Shown: positions 1-9,081, counted from the stretch's first letter. The stretch: DNA of 64,000 nucleotides from JASHPR01 sp963842355 (GCA_963842355.1 CAWJGC010000011.1:682001-746000), one strand, 5' to 3'. Made by a program: numbers and translations. The notes: generated by a model not told the origin, from the letters alone.

Positions 1-231
1 GGTGAACGCCGAACGCTGCCAACTCATGTGCAAACATCGTGGCCGCTAACACCCGCCGGCGAACTGCGCGACGCGGCCCCGAAGCTGCTGCGCTACCGGC
101 TGCTCCACTTGCCAGGCCGCCTGACCAGGGGCCAGCGCAAGCGATGGCTCCACCTCCGCGCCGACTGGCCCTGGACCACCGACCTGATCAGCGTCTGGCG
201 GGCAGTCAAGGCCCTGCCAGCACCGGCATGA
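1..231 (+). pseudogene. Transposase C-terminal fragment (IS1380-like)
   Basis: The last 60 or so residues (from about 46) resemble the C-terminal tail of IS1380-type DDE transposases: an LRYRLLHLPGRL stretch followed by basic residues and DWPWTTDL before the stop. The frame is open to the window edge, but residues before about 46 do not look like the family, so the copy may be broken as well as cut off by the edge. No catalytic residues are present. The following 180 bases hold no gene and probably include the old element end. Confidence 0.55.
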
Positions 232-413
232 CCAGCAGCACGCCGATCCGGCGAACAGGAAAAGACCCGACCGGGCCGTGGAACCCGGCGCAACCGGCGC
301 GACGATCGGGGCCCGAACCTGCCCGAGAACAGGAAACCATGATCAAAAGCCGGGACCGCGATCAAGGAGAGGATGCCGTCACCCCAGTGAAAAATCCAGG
401 CCAGGCCGTCGGC

Positions 414-1355
414 TTACGCGGGCCCGATGTAGCGGGTACCGAGGGCGAAGCCGGCGAAGTACGCATACTCCGACCGCGATGGGCCCCATGAAGTGTCGTG
501 CCCGCCGAAGAAGGTGGAGAACATGATCCCGGCGAACGGGACACCGGACGAGTCGCCCAGGGCGCCCGGATCGTTGAGTACCTGAGTGCGGTCGTACCAC
601 ACCGTGATGTCCCCGGTAGTACGGTCCACCCGTTGCTCGACCATGTGCCAGCGGCCGTCGCCCTGCCATTGCCATTGGCCGCCCAGGTCCTGGCCGTATC
701 CGTGGGTCGATTGCGGGGAATACAGATAGACCTCAGCGCATGGCGCGGACCGGGAGCACCCCGGCACGCTGCCGGAGACTTGATGGTCACGCCACATAAA
801 CCGGGTGCTGAACCCGCCCCCGTGGTGCCCGCCGCTCTCCCCGCCGATCGGCCCGCCGTACAGGCCGGGCAGCTTTCCGCCCCGGCCGAAATCAAAGCCG
901 GACGGAAACTTGACGTAGTAGCGCAGATACAGCACCGGCGCCGTGGCGAGGCGAGCCTGCCCGGTGGAGGCGAGCGAGGTGTAGAACTGCCCGCCGCCGG
1001 GATTCGCGCAGTCCGGGCACGAATTGGCCGACGAGCCCTGTCCGTACCGGACCCGTAGCACCTGGCCGCCCCCCGGCGCGACGGCATCGCTGACGGCGCT
1101 GAGCTGGGCCTGCCCGAAGCTACCCTGGTCCAGGTAGCCCCAGGCACTCCGCCAGGCGGAACCGTCGTAACCGGTGAACTGTCCCTGCCAGGCGGTGCCA
1201 GCCGGGGCAAACCGGGCCGGGGCGGACGGGGAACCGGCGCTCGCGGCGGGCCGGGCGGATGTGGGGGCGGATCGTACCGACGGTGCCGACGATGACGAAC
1301 ACGCCGCGACCGACAGGGCAAGTCCCCCGGCCAGGATCGTCACTACGCGGTTCAC
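414..1355 (-). CDS. Lipoprotein with polysaccharide-lyase (PL14-like) domain
   Basis: A 313-residue exported protein. The N-terminus is a lipoprotein signal (MNRVV, hydrophobic core, lipobox ending ALSVAAC at about residue 19) followed by a Ser/Ala/Pro-rich linker to about residue 50. The rest carries YYVKFPSGFDFGRGGKLPG, the signature of PL14-type alginate/glucuronan lyase-like folds. It is probably anchored on the outer face of the membrane and acts on an acidic polysaccharide; the substrate is inferred. The next gene on the same strand is also a carbohydrate hydrolase, so the pair may serve glycan turnover. Confidence 0.7.
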   Translation of the reverse strand: MNRVVTILAGGLALSVAACSSSSAPSVRSAPTSARPAASAGSPSAPARFAPAGTAWQGQFTGYDGSAWRSAWGYLDQGSFGQAQLSAVSDAVAPGGGQVLRVRYGQGSSANSCPDCANPGGGQFYTSLASTGQARLATAPVLYLRYYVKFPSGFDFGRGGKLPGLYGGPIGGESGGHHGGGFSTRFMWRDHQVSGSVPGCSRSAPCAEVYLYSPQSTHGYGQDLGGQWQWQGDGRWHMVEQRVDRTTGDITVWYDRTQVLNDPGALGDSSGVPFAGIMFSTFFGGHDTSWGPSRSEYAYFAGFALGTRYIGPA

Positions 1356-1539
1356 TTCGCCCTCTTGTCGTCACCCGCGGGTAACCGATCACACACCCGG
1401 CAAACCTACCCAACAGATTCAGCCGCGCGGGTCGGAACGGCCGCAGCCGCACGCCCACGGTGACCGGCTCGGCCAGGGGGGCGACGGTCAGGCCCGTCGC
1501 GGCCGGGGCCGTCGAGCTTTCCGTTCGGACGGGACGGGC

Positions 1540-2556
1540 TCAGCGCTCGGCGAGGGAGACGGCGGCGTTGAGGGCGTCGAGGGCCGAACTTTGCCGGCTG
1601 GCGTCGGCCCGGTCAAAGGGCCCGGTCCAGCGCAGCCCGAACTGGTTGTCGGCGTTCCTGGCGTTATCCCAGATGGAGCGGGCATTGGCGAGGATGAACG
1701 CGCGGTAGGCCGGACGGCGGCTTTGCAGGTAGAAGTCGTGCAGGTGGCGGACGAAGATCCCTTTGAACTGCGTGTGGTCCCCTTTGCTGCCTGCGGCCGA
1801 TCCCCGGCCGGGCTCGGTGAGGATGCCCGGCCCATTCGCCGACGGCGGGCTGGTCAGCGTGCGCAGCGCGGCGTCGGCGATGGATTCTCCTCGCCTCAGG
1901 TAAGCGCAGTCGCCGGTGATCTGATACAAGGCGGCGAGCCCGCCGAGGATCACGCCCTGGTTGTAGGTCCACGCCGTGCCGCCGTTGTTGGCACAGTCCG
2001 ACGTGAGCCCGTCATTGATCAGCCCCCCGGTGCCGATGAGGCCGCTTGACCACAGCCATTCCCATTCGCGCAGGGCCCAGGTCAGATAGTCCCCCTGGCC
2101 GCCTGCGCGCAGATGCAGCCGGGCCGCCAGCGTGAGGAACAATTCGTTGGTGATCGCATTCTTGTATCTCCTGGCCTCGTTCCACCACAGGCCGCCGCGG
2201 CAGATGTCGTCCCAGCCCGTCTGGTTGTGGGCGAAGATCGTCCGGGCGGCGTCCAGGTAACGGTGGTCGCGGGTCAGGTCGTAAGCCGCGACCCACGCCA
2301 GCGCCCACCATCCGTTGTCGTCGAAGTACTCGTCGATGAAGTCAGCGTGCCGCCGCCGGGCGGCCCTGAACGTCGTCTCGATCACCCCGGCGTGGGCACG
2401 GTCCCCGGTCCGCTGCGTATACGCGATCACGGCCGTCAGCGCGTTGGCCGCGTTCCACCAGCCGGTGGTGGACCACAGGCCGGACGACGGCACGTACCAC
2501 CGCTGCAGCGCGCTGATCCCGGCGGCGGCGCAGGCACGGTAGTCGTGCTCGGCCAT
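1540..2556 (-). CDS. Glycoside hydrolase family 76 protein
   Basis: A 338-residue protein resembling alpha-1,6-mannanases of GH76. It has the alternating helix pattern of an (alpha/alpha)6 barrel and the paired-aspartate motif FDDNGWWALAW near residues 78-88, where the two catalytic Asp lie in this family. GLWWNEARRYKNAITNELF also fits. There is no obvious signal peptide, unlike many GH76 enzymes, so a cytoplasmic location or a missed upstream start is possible. It lies on the same strand as the lyase-like lipoprotein, 184 bases upstream of it. Confidence 0.75.
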   Translation of the reverse strand: MAEHDYRACAAAGISALQRWYVPSSGLWSTTGWWNAANALTAVIAYTQRTGDRAHAGVIETTFRAARRRHADFIDEYFDDNGWWALAWVAAYDLTRDHRYLDAARTIFAHNQTGWDDICRGGLWWNEARRYKNAITNELFLTLAARLHLRAGGQGDYLTWALREWEWLWSSGLIGTGGLINDGLTSDCANNGGTAWTYNQGVILGGLAALYQITGDCAYLRRGESIADAALRTLTSPPSANGPGILTEPGRGSAAGSKGDHTQFKGIFVRHLHDFYLQSRRPAYRAFILANARSIWDNARNADNQFGLRWTGPFDRADASRQSSALDALNAAVSLAER

Positions 2557-2609
2557 GCCATCACTCCCCCGAGGACGCCGCTTGCGGCCATCTTATTGAC
2601 CGCGGGCCG

Positions 2610-2722
2610 GCGCCGGCCGCGGCGGGAGCGTGCGCGCGGGATGGGGCAACGCGGGCGGGTGCGCCGGCCGCGGCGGGAGCGTGCGCGCGGGATGGGGCAA
2701 CGCGGGCGGGTGCGCCGGCCGC
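2610..2722 (+). repeat. 51-bp tandem repeat, two copies plus a stub
   Basis: Two identical 51-bp units (2610-2660, 2661-2711) are followed by the first 11 bases of a third. The unit is purely G/C-rich and lies between the GH76 gene start and the cyclo-ligase gene, upstream of both. Confidence 0.85.
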
Positions 2723-2751
2723 AGGCGGAGGGCTGCGGGCAGGATGGGGGG

Positions 2752-3531
2752 ATGGACCGTCATGTTCCGCGTCACGATCGTGACGCGGGCGGCCCGGCCG
2801 ACGTGCTGGCCGCGAAGGCCGCGCTGCGGCAAGAGGTATGGTCGGCGCTGCGCGCGGCCGGGGTGGCCCGGTTCCCCGGCGCGGAGGGACGCATCCCGAA
2901 CTTCACCGGTGCCGAGGCCGCCGCCGAGCGGCTGCGCGCCCTGCCAGCCTGGGAGACGGCCGCCACGCTGAAGGCCAACCCGGACTCCGCGCAACTGCCG
3001 GTGCGCCAGCGCGCGCTGGAGGACGGCAAGACTGTCTACATGGCCGTCCCCCGCCTGGCCGGGACCGAGCCGTTCTTCGCCCTGGACCCGGATCACCTGA
3101 GCGAACCGCCACGCAAGGCGGCCTCGATCAGTGGCGCGTCCCGCTCCGCCCGGCGGGTCACGCTGGCGGAACTGTCCCCGGTCGACCTGGTCGTGATGGG
3201 CTGCGTCGCGGCCGGCGAGGACGGTGCCCGGCTGGGCAAGGGCGGCGGGTTCGCCGACCTGGAATTCGCGCTGGCCACCGCGGCGGGCCTGATCGGACCA
3301 GGCACCGTGTCCGTCACCACCGTGCACGAGTTCCAGGTCCGCGCGGCCGGGGCGATCCCGGTGACCGGTCACGACGTGCCGGTGGACCTCATCATCACCC
3401 CCGAGCGCGTCATCGACTGCCGTCCCGGCCGCGGCCCGCGGCCGACCGCGGGCATCTGCTGGGAGGACCTGACCGAGGAGAAGATCGCGGCCATACCGCT
3501 GCTGTCCGCCCAGCGAGCCAGGGCACGCTGA
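2752..3531 (+). CDS. 5-formyltetrahydrofolate cyclo-ligase family protein
   Basis: A 259-residue protein of the 5-FTHF cyclo-ligase (methenyl-THF synthetase) family, which makes 5,10-methenyl-THF from 5-formyl-THF with ATP. Supporting features are the N-terminal K..LR..VW helix, FTGAEAAAERL, and the C-terminal GARLGKGGGFADLE loop typical of the nucleotide-binding part. The closest architecture is the longer MTHFSD-like subgroup rather than the 190-residue bacterial enzyme, so the exact substrate is uncertain. The ATG at 2752 follows a G-rich ribosome-binding stretch. It stands alone. Confidence 0.7.
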   Translation: MDRHVPRHDRDAGGPADVLAAKAALRQEVWSALRAAGVARFPGAEGRIPNFTGAEAAAERLRALPAWETAATLKANPDSAQLPVRQRALEDGKTVYMAVPRLAGTEPFFALDPDHLSEPPRKAASISGASRSARRVTLAELSPVDLVVMGCVAAGEDGARLGKGGGFADLEFALATAAGLIGPGTVSVTTVHEFQVRAAGAIPVTGHDVPVDLIITPERVIDCRPGRGPRPTAGICWEDLTEEKIAAIPLLSAQRARAR

Positions 3532-3592
3532 GCCGACCTGGCTGCTCAGGCCTTACGCCCGGGCCCGGCGTACGACCCCGCCTCCGAGGCGG

Positions 3593-3901
3593 CTACCGCT
3601 CGGTGCCCGCGACGAGCAGGTAATCGGTGAACACCACCGGGCCCGCGGCCAGTTCAGGCCCGTAGACCGCCTCGAATTCGTGCACGGCGCCGGAACTGCC
3701 GTGCACCTCGTGGGCGGCCTCGTCGGCGAACTCGAACAGGTGGACGAACCTGGTCGGGTCATCCTTCTGCTGCCACGCCCGGTACATTCGCGTGCCCGGC
3801 TCGTTCTTCTCGACGTGAGCGACGATCTTGACGATGGCGTCCTTGACCTTCTCGACCGCGGCGGCGTTCACCTGGTAGTGGGCGGTCTGGTAAATGGGCA
3901 T
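3593..3901 (-). CDS. Antibiotic biosynthesis monooxygenase (ABM) domain protein
   Basis: A 102-residue single-domain protein of the ABM dimeric ferredoxin-like fold (HYQVNAAAVEKVKDAI, GTRMYRAWQQKDDPTRFVHL, FTDYLLV). Such proteins are small cofactor-free oxygenases or stress proteins; the substrate is unknown. An ATG 21 bases upstream (3922) is in frame, but AAAGGAG lies inside that extension, about 8 bases before the ATG at 3901, so 3901 is chosen. Confidence 0.75.
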   Translation of the reverse strand: MPIYQTAHYQVNAAAVEKVKDAIVKIVAHVEKNEPGTRMYRAWQQKDDPTRFVHLFEFADEAAHEVHGSSGAVHEFEAVYGPELAAGPVVFTDYLLVAGTER

Positions 3902-4045
3902 CGCGCTCGCTCCTTTGCTCATGCCGGAAAAGTCCCATCCGGGGCGGGTCGTGGGTCGCTCATCGCGGGGCGCGTCGCCTGTGGCACCCCGCGTCCGCCC
4001 GGGAACCGGCGGCCGATCGTTGTTCGCCGGCCGCCGCCGGGCTAG

Positions 4046-4074
4046 ACTAACATTAAAGATATTAGTTGAATGTT
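4046..4074 (+). promoter_or_regulatory. AT-rich candidate ArsR operator/promoter
   Basis: A short AT-rich island just before the ArsR-type gene contains two overlapping inverted repeats: ACTAA (4046-4050) with TTAGT (4062-4066), and AACATT (4049-4054) with AATGTT (4069-4074). ArsR repressors usually autoregulate through such sites, so this is a reasonable operator. The assignment is inferred. Confidence 0.45.
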
Positions 4075-4080
4075 CCGGGA

Positions 4081-4428
4081 ATGGTCAACATGTTGCTTGA
4101 AGATCAGGTCCTCGACCGGACCTACTCGGCCCTGGCCGACCCGACCCGGCGGGCGCTGCTTGTCGCGCTGCGGGCCGGGGACTCCCGCATCACCGACCTG
4201 GCCAGCCCGTTCCCCATGACCTTCGCGGGCGTCTCGCGTCACGTGGCCGTCCTGGAAACGGCCGGACTGGTCAGCCGGCAGGTTCGGGGCCGCGAACACT
4301 GGCTGTCGCTGCGACCCGAAGGGCTGTCGCTCGCCGAAGACTGGATCCGCGAACAGACGACGTTCTGGTCACGGCGCACTGACGCCCTCGAGGCCAGGCT
4401 GCGCAGGAAGGACGCCCCTCGTGACTGA
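4081..4428 (+). CDS. ArsR-family transcriptional regulator
   Basis: A winged-helix protein of about 115 residues with the ArsR pattern: YSALADPTRRALLVAL, a recognition helix around FAGVSRHVAVLETAGLV, and the wing VRGREHWLSL. No metal-binding Cys pair is seen, so it belongs to the metal-independent type commonly paired with SRPBCC proteins. An in-frame TTG exists at 4066 and an ATG at 4090; 4081 is chosen as the first ATG. The stop overlaps the next gene by 8 bases, so the two are probably translationally coupled. Confidence 0.85.
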   Translation: MVNMLLEDQVLDRTYSALADPTRRALLVALRAGDSRITDLASPFPMTFAGVSRHVAVLETAGLVSRQVRGREHWLSLRPEGLSLAEDWIREQTTFWSRRTDALEARLRRKDAPRD

Positions 4429-4909
4429 CCGGGGCACCATGTCCGCCGGGCCCGCCCCCCCGGCCGCCGCCCGCGTGCAACGTGTCCTGCCCGCGCCGCC
4501 CGACGTCGTCTACGACGAATGGCTGGACCCGGACGCCCTCTCCGACTGGATGTGCCCACGGCCCGCGCGGTGTCTGCGCGTCGAGATGGATGCGCGCGAG
4601 GGAGGGAGCCTGCGCTTCGACATCGAGGACGGGGGGACCGAGTTCTCCGTGACGGGCCGGTTTCTGGTGCTGGACCGGCCGCGGCTGCTGAGCTTCACGT
4701 GGCACTGCACGACGTGGCCGGATCCCGACCTGGAGAGCATCGTCACCGTCTCGTTCGACCGCCACGGCGGCCAGGAGACCATGATGACCATCGACCACAC
4801 GCTCCTCCCCCACGAGCTGGGCGACCAGCACCGCCGGGGCTGGGAGGCCATCGCGGAGCAACTCGGCGCCGCGCTGAGGACACCCGGCCGGGGCGGCCGG
4901 ACGGCGTGA
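4421..4909 (+). CDS. SRPBCC (AHSA1-type) domain protein
   Basis: A 162-residue START/Bet v1-like ligand-binding domain: ARVQRVLPAPPDVVYDEWLDP at the N-terminus, GGSLRFDI and LSFTWHC strands, and a C-terminal amphipathic helix (GWEAIAEQLGAAL). ArsR-AHSA1 pairs are common in actinobacteria; the SRPBCC partner is thought to bind a hydrophobic ligand, but its role here is unknown. The GTG start lies inside the arsR stop region (8-base overlap), marking a two-gene operon. Confidence 0.8.
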   Translation: MTDRGTMSAGPAPPAAARVQRVLPAPPDVVYDEWLDPDALSDWMCPRPARCLRVEMDAREGGSLRFDIEDGGTEFSVTGRFLVLDRPRLLSFTWHCTTWPDPDLESIVTVSFDRHGGQETMMTIDHTLLPHELGDQHRRGWEAIAEQLGAALRTPGRGGRTA

Positions 4910-4911
4910 CC

Positions 4912-5607
4912 TCAGACCCGGCGCAGCACGGCGATCACCTTGCCGGCGTACTTGGCCCGGCCGCCCGGAATCGGGGTGTGCACCGGGTTGTGCGGCATCA
5001 GCCAGACATTGCGCCCCAGCTTCAGGTAGGTCTTGACCGTGCCCTCCTCCTCGACTCCCTCGATCGTGGCGGCCACGATGTCGCCGTTCTGCGGCGGCTG
5101 GAACAGCGGGCGCACCACCACCCAGTCACCGGGGAAGATCCCCACGCCGGTCATCGAGTCGCCGGCGACCTCCAGGATGAAGTGGCCCTCCTCCCGGCCG
5201 ATCACCTCCCGCGGCAGCGGCAGGTAGTCCTCGATCGACTGCTGGGCCAGGACCGGGGCGCCGGCCGCGATCCGTCCCGCGATCGGCACCCAGACCACGC
5301 GCTCGGGGTCGGGGCCGGTGGCCGCCGGCGGCGGTCCGGGCTCGCCCGCCTCCGAGGGGAACGCGGCCTCGCCCGGCAGCCGCACCTCGACCGCGCGCGC
5401 CCGTCCCGCCTCCCGGCGCATGTATCCCTTGGCCACTAACCTCCGGTACTGGTGGGACAGGGCTCCCGAGCTGCTGAGGCTGATGTTCTCCAGGACCTCG
5501 CTCATCGAGGGCGGGCGTCCCCCGGCCCGCCGGGTCAGGCTCCGGATGGCCAGGAGAATCTCGCGCTGAATCCGGGTCAGGTCGCTGGGCAACTCCGCGT
5601 CGATCAC
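4912..5607 (-). CDS. lexA: LexA-type SOS repressor with S24 autoprotease domain
   Basis: A 231-residue repressor. An N-terminal winged helix (residues 8-78) is followed by a linker and a complete S24 protease domain. The self-cleavage Ala-Gly is at residues 115-116, the nucleophile Ser151 is in GDSM and the general base Lys192 is in GTVKTYLK. RecA-stimulated autocleavage is therefore expected. The DNA-reading helix differs from the classical actinobacterial LexA, and actinomycetes often have paralogues, so this could be a second LexA rather than the master SOS repressor. The start is GTG behind GGAGGGGAG. Confidence 0.8.
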   Translation of the reverse strand: MIDAELPSDLTRIQREILLAIRSLTRRAGGRPPSMSEVLENISLSSSGALSHQYRRLVAKGYMRREAGRARAVEVRLPGEAAFPSEAGEPGPPPAATGPDPERVVWVPIAGRIAAGAPVLAQQSIEDYLPLPREVIGREEGHFILEVAGDSMTGVGIFPGDWVVVRPLFQPPQNGDIVAATIEGVEEEGTVKTYLKLGRNVWLMPHNPVHTPIPGGRAKYAGKVIAVLRRV

Positions 5608-5635
5608 CGTCGGGGCTCCCCTCCAGGGTCTTAGC

Positions 5636-5645
5636 CAGCTAGCTG
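5636..5645 (+). promoter_or_regulatory. 10-bp palindrome upstream of lexA
   Basis: CAGCTAGCTG is a perfect palindrome 28 bases upstream of the lexA start codon. It is not the usual actinobacterial SOS box (GAAC-N4-GTTC), but its position suits autorepression by a divergent LexA paralogue. This is inferred. Confidence 0.3.
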
Positions 5646-5800
5646 CGGCCGGGCGTCCCGCGGGCCACGCGCCAGCCCAGCACTAACCGATCATGGTAGG
5701 CGGACGCAGGTCCGGGCCGCGAGAGGAAGGGCGTTCGATCATTGTGGAGGCGGACGCGGATCGGGGGCGCGGGAGGCGGACGGCTCATGGCTGCGGCCGC

Positions 5801-6181
5801 TCATCCGAGCCGGCGGGCCGGGGCGAAGGTCACGGGCATCGATTCGAGCCCGGTGATGAAGTTCGACGGCCGGTGCGAAAGCTGGCCCGGCCCGGCCAGC
5901 GCGAGATCCGGCAGGCGGTGGAGGAGCCGTTCGAACATCACCCGCAGTTCCAGGCGGGCCAGCTGGTTGCCCAGGCAGAAGTGAGCCCCGAACCCGAAGG
6001 CCAGGTGGGGATTGGCCGCCCGGGCCGTGTCGAAGGCGTCGGGGTGGTCGAAGACCGACTCGTCCCGGTTGGCCGAGGGGTACAGGAGCATGATCTCCGC
6101 GCCTCGGGGGATGCGCTCGCCGCGCAACTCCAGGTCGCGGGTGGCGGTCCGGACCATGAACTCGGCCGGGGCCTGGATCAT
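5801..6181 (-). pseudogene. Cytochrome P450, C-terminal fragment
   Basis: About 126 residues covering only the last third of a P450. The heme-binding loop FGFGAHFCLGNQLARLE with its axial Cys is intact, as is the preceding meander (IMLLYPSANRD, F..PD.FD). The I-helix, the ExxR motif and everything N-terminal (about 280 residues) are missing, so it cannot be an active P450. The break at about 6182 is 60 bases from the KstR-type box of the divergent flavoprotein gene. Confidence 0.85.
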
Positions 6182-6243
6182 GTGCTGTCCTCCACACCGG
6201 TCCGCGGGGCGCGGCTAGTTCCCCGGGGCTACGCCGTCCATGG

Positions 6244-6257
6244 TAGAACACGTTACA
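6244..6257 (+). promoter_or_regulatory. KstR-type operator
   Basis: TAGAACACGTTACA fits TNNAACNNGTTNNA, the published KstR consensus of mycobacterial cholesterol-catabolism genes, at every fixed position. It lies 39 bases upstream of a flavoprotein gene resembling ketosteroid dehydrogenase, which supports the reading. Binding by a KstR homologue is inferred. Confidence 0.65.
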
Positions 6258-6295
6258 GTTTTGGCCAGATGGCGGGCGACGCGAGGGGAGCCGGG

Positions 6296-7896
6296 ATGCC
6301 GCGGGCCGGTGATCTGGAGGCTGACGTCGTCATCGTCGGGTTCGGCGCGGCCGGCGCCTGCGCGGCGCTGGAAGCCGCGGCGGCCGGGGCGGACGTGCTG
6401 GTCCTCGACCGGTTCACCGGGGGCGGGGCGACCGCCCTGTCGGGCGGCATCGTGTATGCGGGCGGCGGCACGGCCCAGCAGCGCCAGGCCGGCGTGGCCG
6501 ACTCGGTCGACGCCATGGTCGGTTACCTGAGCCTGGAGGTGGGAGACGCCGTCTCGGCGGCGACGCTGCGGGAGTTCTGCGCGGGCAGCGCCGAGATGAT
6601 CGCCTGGCTGGCCGGCCACGGCGTGCCGTTCGACGGCAGCCTCTGCCCGGAGAAGACCTCGTACCCGACCAACCGGCACTACCTGTACTACTCCGGCAGC
6701 GAACCGTCGTTCCGGCAGGTGGCCGAGCCCGCCCCGCGCGGCCACCGCGCGGTCGGCCAGGGCACGTCGGGCCAGGTGCTCTACGCCCGGCTGGCGGCGG
6801 CGGTCCGGGCGGCCGGGGTGCGGATCGCCCCGCAGAGCCGCGCCCTCGGGCTCGTGACCGACGACCACGGACGGGTCACCGGGGTGGACTGCCAGAGCAT
6901 GCGCTCGGCTCCGGGCTGGGCCCGGGCCGGTCACCGGGTCCTGAGCCGGCTGGGCCGCAAGCCCTACCTGTACGCGGGCGGCCTGGGCCGCCGCTGGTAC
7001 CAGCCGGTCACCTGGCTGGAGCGGCGTTACGCGCGGCCGCTGCGGGTGAGCGCGCGGCGGGGCGTGGTGCTCGCGGCCGGCGGGTTCGTGGCGAACCGGG
7101 CCATGATGCGCGAGCACGCGCCGGAATTCCGCGGCGGGCTGGCCCTGGGCACGCCGGGCGACGACGGCAGCGGGATCGAACTGGGCGTCTCGGCCGGCGG
7201 GGCGACCCGCTTCCTGGACCGGGTGTCGTGCTGGCGGTTCATCACCCCGCCCGTGTCGTTCCTGCGCGGCGTGCTGGTGGACCGGGCCGGGCAGCGCGTG
7301 TGCGACGAGTCCCGGTACGGCGCGGCGATCGGCGAGGCCATGGTGCGCCGCCACGACCGGCGCGGCTGGCTGCTGCTCGACCAGCCGCTGGTCAGCCAGT
7401 CCTGGCGGCAGTTGCGCGGCAGCACCCTGTGGTTCCAGTTGCTCCAGGCGGTCTACCTGCTGACCCGGGCGCGGGTCAGCGCCCCACCCTGGCGGGCGTC
7501 GCGGCCAGGGCAGGCGTCGATCCCGAGGGCCTGGCCGCCACCGTCGCGGCCTACAACCGCGCGGCCGCGGCCGGGGAACCCGACCCGGCCGGGAAGCCGG
7601 CCGACGTGGTCCAGGTGATCGACCGGCCGCCGTACTCGCTCATCGACCTGTCGATCCGGCCCCGGCCCGCCTACCCGGCGCCCATGCTGACCCTGGGCGG
7701 CCTCACGGTCGCGGAGGACACCGGCTCGGTGCTGCGCGGCGACGGCTCACCCGTCCCCGGCCTGTACGCGGCCGGCCGCACCGCGACCGGGCTGTGCTCG
7801 AACTCCTACGTCAGCGGGCTGTCGCTGGCCGACTGCGTCTTCAGCGGCCGCCGCGCCGGAAAGCACGCAGCGGCGGCCGGGACGGCTTGCCCGTGA
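6296..7896 (+). pseudogene. 3-ketosteroid delta-1-dehydrogenase-like FAD protein, frameshifted
   Basis: FAD-dependent oxidoreductase of the KstD / FAD_binding_2 family. It has an N-terminal dinucleotide fold (VVIVGFGAAGACAALEAA), the TALSGGIVYAGGGT loop, and a C-terminal FAD-closing segment GLYAAGRTATGLCSNSYVSG. The family oxidises ring A of 3-ketosteroids; the substrate here is not established. The reading frame changes near 7480: upstream residues run in one frame to LTRARVSA and the downstream part (TLAGVAARAGVDPEG) in another. The ATG at 6296 is chosen because GAGGGGA sits 7 bases before it; an ATG at 6269 is also in frame. Confidence 0.75.
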
Positions 7897-7899
7897 ACC

Positions 7900-7930
7900 A
7901 TGTCTGTACTATTGTCTGGACACATGTCCG
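7900..7930 (+). promoter_or_regulatory. TetR-gene leader with GGACA-N2-TGTCC inverted repeat
   Basis: The start codon of the TetR gene lies inside GGACACATGTCC, an inverted repeat with 5-bp arms. A 27-bp stretch here recurs with three mismatches at about 9064-9090, also ending at a start codon. A TACTAT hexamer 11 bases before the ATG would suit a nearly leaderless transcript. The operator role is inferred. Confidence 0.5.
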
Positions 7931-8488
7931 AAAACCTGGCCACGGAGCCGACCAGGCGGCTGCTCAGCGCGCGGCAGGCCGACACCGTGCGCAGGCTCAC
8001 CGAGGCCGGGGTGGAGGAGATACGGCGATCCGGCTACGAGGGTCTGAGCATCCGCGACGTCGCCCGGCGGGCCGGGGTGGCCGCGGCCACCGCGTACACC
8101 TACTTCGTTTCCAAGGACCACCTGCTCACCGAGATCTTCTGGCGCCGCCTGAACGCGCTGCCGCCGGCGGAAACCACCGGATCGTCCCCGAAGGACCGGG
8201 TCATCGCGGTGCTGCGCGAGCTGGCCCTGCTGGTGTCCGGGGAACCCGAGCTCGCCGCCGGGTGCACGGCCGCGATGTTCGGCAGCGAGCCCGACGTCCG
8301 CCAGCTTCGGCTGTTTATCGGGACGAAGATCCACCAGCGGATCGAGGCCGCGGCCGGGCCGGGCCCGCAGGGCCGGCTGCTCGAGCTGGCCTACTTCGGC
8401 GCGATGGTGGAAGGCCGGCCTCGGTTACACCACCTACGAGCACACGGCCGACCGGCTGGCCGAGGCCGCTGAGCTGATCATGGGGTGA
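7924..8488 (+). pseudogene. TetR-family regulator, frameshifted near its 3' end
   Basis: The N-terminal helix-turn-helix is clear (GYEGLSIRDVARRAGVAAATAYTYFVSKDHLL) and is followed by a helical ligand domain. Near 8412 the frame slips by one base: the expected tail (AGLGYTTYEHTADRLAEAAELIMG, split here between frames) continues in the next frame to a stop at 8486-8488. In the original frame the ORF ends early at 8472 with unrelated residues. If real, the lesion changes only the last 25 residues, so partial activity is possible. It directly follows the flavoprotein pseudogene. Confidence 0.75.
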
Positions 8489-8632
8489 CCGGTGAGCGAG
8501 CCGAAGGGTGCGGTGCCGCCTGGTGACCGCCGTGGTCTCCGCGCCGCGGGGAGCGCACCTGACCCTGGTCGAGATCGAGCCCGAAGCGCCGCTGGCCGAC
8601 GACCCCGGCAGCGCTGGCGCGGGGAGCACGCC

Positions 8633-8745
8633 ATGACCGCGTCGCCCGAGCCGCGCCTGGTCTCCGGCGGCCGCGGCGCCGACGGCGGGCACCTGGAGGA
8701 GCTGCGCCGCGACCCGATCGGGCTGATGCGGCGGGTCCGGGCCCG
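8633..8745 (+). pseudogene. Cytochrome P450, N-terminal fragment
   Basis: The ATG at 8633 opens about 37 residues that look like the beginning of a bacterial P450 (HLEELRRDPIGLMRRVR). At about 8745 the sequence changes abruptly into the 3' part of a gene read from the other strand. The remaining 350 or so residues are absent. The preceding 140 bases hold no gene that can be recognised with confidence. Confidence 0.5.
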
Positions 8746-9058
8746 CCATGTAGTGCTGGGCGAAGCCCGGGTCGAGCTGTAGCTGCTTGAATATCGCCGG
8801 GACGCCGTTCCCCTCGATATTCATGATCTTCCTTATCCGCTCGGTGTAGACCGGGCTCGCGCCGCGCCATTCCTCGATCGCCAGTTCCTCGACCGCCTGC
8901 GGCCCGTACCGCAACCCGACCGCGGCGAACACCGACCGGTCCAGCAGCTGCGCGATCAGCGCGAACTCCCGGACCAGCCGGACCAGTGCCTCCTTGGACA
9001 GGTCCTCGAAACGGAAGTCGGGATCGAATTCGCCGGAGTAGTCCTTGCGCTCGGCCAT
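8746..9058 (-). pseudogene. Conserved hypothetical protein, C-terminally truncated
   Basis: About 104 residues from an ATG at 9058: an acidic N-terminus (SGEFDPDFRFEDLSKEALV), then helical segments with LLDRSVFAAVGLRYG and AIEEWRGASPVYTERIRK. The family was not identified with certainty; similar proteins accompany steroid/lipid catabolic genes in actinobacteria. Coding similarity stops at HYMA (about 8746), where the sequence joins the P450 N-terminal fragment of the opposite strand, so this is a rearrangement junction. Its start is only 23 bases from the divergent SDR fragment. Confidence 0.5.
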
Positions 9059-9081
9059 AGACTGAACTGTAGTCTGGACAC

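Noticed and set aside
2610..2722. CRISPR-like or attachment-site repeat
   Set aside because: Direct tandem units with no spacers and no integrase or tRNA nearby.
8492..8632. Possible ferredoxin or small gene between the TetR gene and the P450 fragment
   Set aside because: No Cys-rich Fe-S motif in any frame; the open frame lacks family similarity.
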